Origin: an uncultured Roseburia sp.
GTDB taxonomy: Bacteria > Bacillota > Clostridia > Lachnospirales > Lachnospiraceae
DNA: 7,806 nucleotides
NCBI GenBank assembly: GCA_947564765.1
Contig: CANODN010000088.1
Coordinates: 1 to 7,806 of the forward strand
Direction: 5' to 3'
Shown here: one piece after another, positions 6,315-7,806 of the stretch
Layout of the letters: the number at the start of each line of letters is the position of its first letter
Numbering within the stretch: the first letter of the stretch is position 1
The notes under the pieces: generated by a model
The model's database searches: none
What the model was told of the DNA's origin: nothing
What the model saw: the letters and a program-made list of their open reading frames with translations, nothing else
Program-made: the position numbers and the translations under genes

Positions 6315-7631
6315 TCAGGAAACCGGATCTCCGCTTCTGTCACAGAGAATTAGATTTCCGTTTGAATTGTAACGTACCTGCATATCTTCATTGAAAATAC
6401 CGGGAATATTTCCCAGGTAAATCAGCTTGCTGTCTGCGTCATAACGGAAAAAGTGGGTGCGGCTTTCGGATTCGTTTTCCGGATTTTCACTGGAAATGGC
6501 AATTTCTGTATAAGCATCCTCCGAATCAATATCCATAAGGTAATATGCTCCTGTCCAGAGATAGGCAAGGGAGAGCTTTGTCAGCTCATCTGTAAAATCA
6601 TTGCCATTTATGGTAAGGACTGGGAGCGCATTCGAATCATAATTGGCCGGAAGGGAATAGCATAGTTCATCATCGGAAGCGTCTCCGTTGAGATCATATC
6701 GGGCAGAAACGCCCGGAAAAAGCTTACGCATGTAATTGCCGTTATAAGCATATGCCTTCCGTAATCCGGTTAAACGTTCATAAGGAATATGAAATTCAAA
6801 GGTTCCGGAAGCATAAGGCCCAAGTACATAGGGATTGCTGATAAAAGATATGCCGCTGCGGTCAAAATACCAGCAGGCGGAGTCATTCAGCAGAGAGCTG
6901 TCAATGTCTGCATCCGCGCCTTCAAACAAATATTCATCCCGATAAACAGGCAATGCGGCCTGATCGGTTAAATCGCTTAAAATCATCTGGTGAAAAGCGG
7001 CAGAATCATCACTCAGGGACTCCAGATAAAGACGTTCCCCTGTTGCAGTGTCAAAGGTAACGCCATAGCTCCATACATTGCCATGGGCACCGCCGGTATA
7101 ATCGCTTTGTGTAAAGACAACAGAAATAATCTTATCATCACAACGCTTCAGCGTGTAGGAGAAGTCAGCCGTATAGGATATGGAAGCCGGAGCTTCCGTA
7201 GAATCCAGGGACATAAGATATTCCTCTTCTGCTATAGAAGCGTTTTCTGTTTCAAAATTCCAAAAGGTATGAAACTCTGCTAAAATGGCAGAATTGATTT
7301 TAGTTGCGGCGTCCGGATTATCCGTAATAGAAAATTGGGGATAAACTGCGTTCGCAGTCAGTACAGAAACATCCGGATAGTCTTTGGGAGAAAAAGAAGA
7401 AGATTTCTTTTCTTCCGTTATTTCAATGCCATAAAGGGTTTTTAGAGACCCGGCAGACGCTGCAGAATCCGCAGAGTCCAAAGGCAGGTCATCTGAACCG
7501 GTATCCGTTATCTCTGTTGCGTATGTATTTTCCTGCGAAGCTTCGGAAGCCGGTTTTGCCGTGCAGCCGGAGAAAAGTGCAGTTGGAAGCAGGGTAAAAG
7601 TAAGAAGGAGCGTTAAAGTTTGTTTTTTCAT
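6315..7631 (-). CDS. Secreted lipoprotein with PdaC-like and RsiV-like (DUF3298) domains
   Basis: The 438-residue product has a lipoprotein signal: basic MKKQ, a hydrophobic core, and LFSGC with the acylated Cys at 23 (F at -3 is unusual but tolerable). A low-complexity Ser/Asp/Ala linker follows (24-65). Residues about 85-200 resemble the PdaC/DUF4163 domain and about 175-290 the DUF3298 (RsiV-like) domain; the key block is the YTGGAHGN motif at 178-185, followed by GVTFDTATGERLYL (190-203). The C-terminal part (about 305-438) carries Asp/Asn-rich motifs, DLNGDASDDE at 313-322 and DIDSEDAYTE at 367-376, like calcium-binding VCBS/dockerin-type loops. It lacks a polysaccharide deacetylase domain and a cytoplasmic anti-sigma part, so it is neither PdaC nor RsiV proper; a wall or lysozyme-related sensing or binding role is only a guess. 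AGGAGG (complement of 7639-7644) lies 7 nt from the chosen ATG at 7631; the frame extends to 7796 without support. It converges on niaR. Confidence 0.85.
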   Translation of the reverse strand: MKKQTLTLLLTFTLLPTALFSGCTAKPASEASQENTYATEITDTGSDDLPLDSADSAASAGSLKTLYGIEITEEKKSSSFSPKDYPDVSVLTANAVYPQFSITDNPDAATKINSAILAEFHTFWNFETENASIAEEEYLMSLDSTEAPASISYTADFSYTLKRCDDKIISVVFTQSDYTGGAHGNVWSYGVTFDTATGERLYLESLSDDSAAFHQMILSDLTDQAALPVYRDEYLFEGADADIDSSLLNDSACWYFDRSGISFISNPYVLGPYASGTFEFHIPYERLTGLRKAYAYNGNYMRKLFPGVSARYDLNGDASDDELCYSLPANYDSNALPVLTINGNDFTDELTKLSLAYLWTGAYYLMDIDSEDAYTEIAISSENPENESESRTHFFRYDADSKLIYLGNIPGIFNEDMQVRYNSNGNLILCDRSGDPVS

Positions 7632-7659
7632 AAGGGAACCTCCTGTTCTACTACAAGAT

Positions 7660-7702
7660 ATTATATACACTGCATCATATCGCAGAAGGAAGTCTGATGC
7701 AA
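7660..7702 (-). promoter_or_regulatory. Promoter of the lipoprotein gene
   Basis: On the minus strand, TTGCAT (7702-7697) and TATGAT (7679-7674) are spaced by exactly 17 bp, giving a leader of roughly 35 nt. A second -10-like TATAAT lies downstream at 7665-7660, but its upstream sequence has no good -35, so the first pair is preferred. Either would place the start of transcription upstream of the AGGAGG ribosome site. Confidence 0.7.
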
Positions 7703-7728
7703 TTAAGATTTCCTTAAGGTTAAGATTT
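7703..7728. promoter_or_regulatory. TTAAG direct repeats, candidate response-regulator site
   Basis: TTAAG occurs on the plus strand at 7703-7707, 7714-7718 and 7720-7724. The first two are 11 bp apart, one helical turn, and the block abuts the -35 box of the lipoprotein promoter. The flanking TTAAGATTT is itself repeated at 7703-7711 and 7720-7728. OmpR/PhoB-family regulators bind such ~11-bp phased direct repeats, often just upstream of -35 for activation. No regulator gene is in the window. Confidence 0.45.
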
Positions 7729-7806
7729 TTTTTGGAAAAAATACTTGCGCCGTAAATATAATTGTTGTAAAATTTTATTTGTATAAACAATTTCATTTCT
7801 CAAGTT
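7729..7806. other. AT-rich upstream region with weak dyad
   Basis: No gene is visible. ATTGTT (7761-7766) and AACAAT (7786-7791) form a 6-bp inverted repeat around the palindrome TAAAATTTTA (7768-7777). On the plus strand TATAAT occurs at 7757-7762, with only a poor -35 (TTGGAA, 7732-7737, 19-bp spacing). A divergent promoter is possible but weak. Confidence 0.3.

Noticed and set aside
7732..7762. Divergent plus-strand promoter (TTGGAA and TATAAT)
   Set aside because: Spacing of 19 bp and a poor -35 in AT-rich DNA; no gene follows inside the window.
7632..7796. N-terminal extension of the lipoprotein by 55 residues
   Set aside because: It would bury the lipoprotein signal peptide and run through the promoter; AGGAGG is placed for the ATG at 7631.

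Overview
The window reads as chromosomal DNA from an anaerobic Firmicute, most likely a gut Clostridium/Lachnospiraceae-type organism. The basis is strong AGGAGG-type ribosome sites, moderate GC in the core genes, a surface protein with Listeria-Bacteroides-type repeats and a three-helix tail, a de novo NAD operon closed by a NiaR-type repressor, and a PdaC/RsiV-like lipoprotein. The placement is inferred from protein style only, because no rRNA or marker gene is present.

Region 1 (1-2356) is one long open frame of 753 codons that looks like a chimera. Its first ~70 codons match the start of a PHP-domain/ATPase protein of the kind NCBI calls TrlF family, and this stretch is very AT-rich (about 29% GC over 1-240). 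From codon ~71 it becomes the middle and C-terminal part of a cell-surface protein (about 50% GC): a beta-rich module, five tandem ~74-residue repeats, a Pro/Thr-rich stalk, an acidic segment and a three-helix membrane tail. The two halves meet in frame at a 'DG' codon pair that both families plausibly share. The surface protein therefore has no signal peptide here. The join is either an assembly or contig-end artefact or a genuine illegitimate recombination event. A clear compound-hairpin terminator follows the gene.

Region 2 (2357-2644) has no confident gene. It holds an 11-bp stem-loop inside a possible 26-residue ORF, then a strong extended -10 promoter with a candidate NiaR operator over its -35, and a ~75-nt leader.

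Region 3 (2645-6306) is the operon nadA-nadB-nadC-niaR. NadB oxidises aspartate to iminoaspartate. NadA condenses that with dihydroxyacetone phosphate to give quinolinate. NadC converts quinolinate and PRPP to nicotinate mononucleotide. NiaR, a helix-turn-helix plus 3H-domain niacin-sensing repressor, probably shuts the operon off when niacin is available. The genes are tightly packed (17-nt gap, 8-nt overlap, 53-nt gap).

Region 4 (6307-7806) holds a convergent gene on the minus strand for a secreted lipoprotein with PdaC-like and RsiV-like (DUF3298) domains and an Asp-rich, possibly calcium-binding C-terminus. Its promoter is directly abutted by TTAAG direct repeats that look like a response-regulator site. 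Only 8 bp separate it from niaR, with no terminator visible. Beyond the promoter (7729-7806) only AT-rich sequence with a weak dyad is visible.
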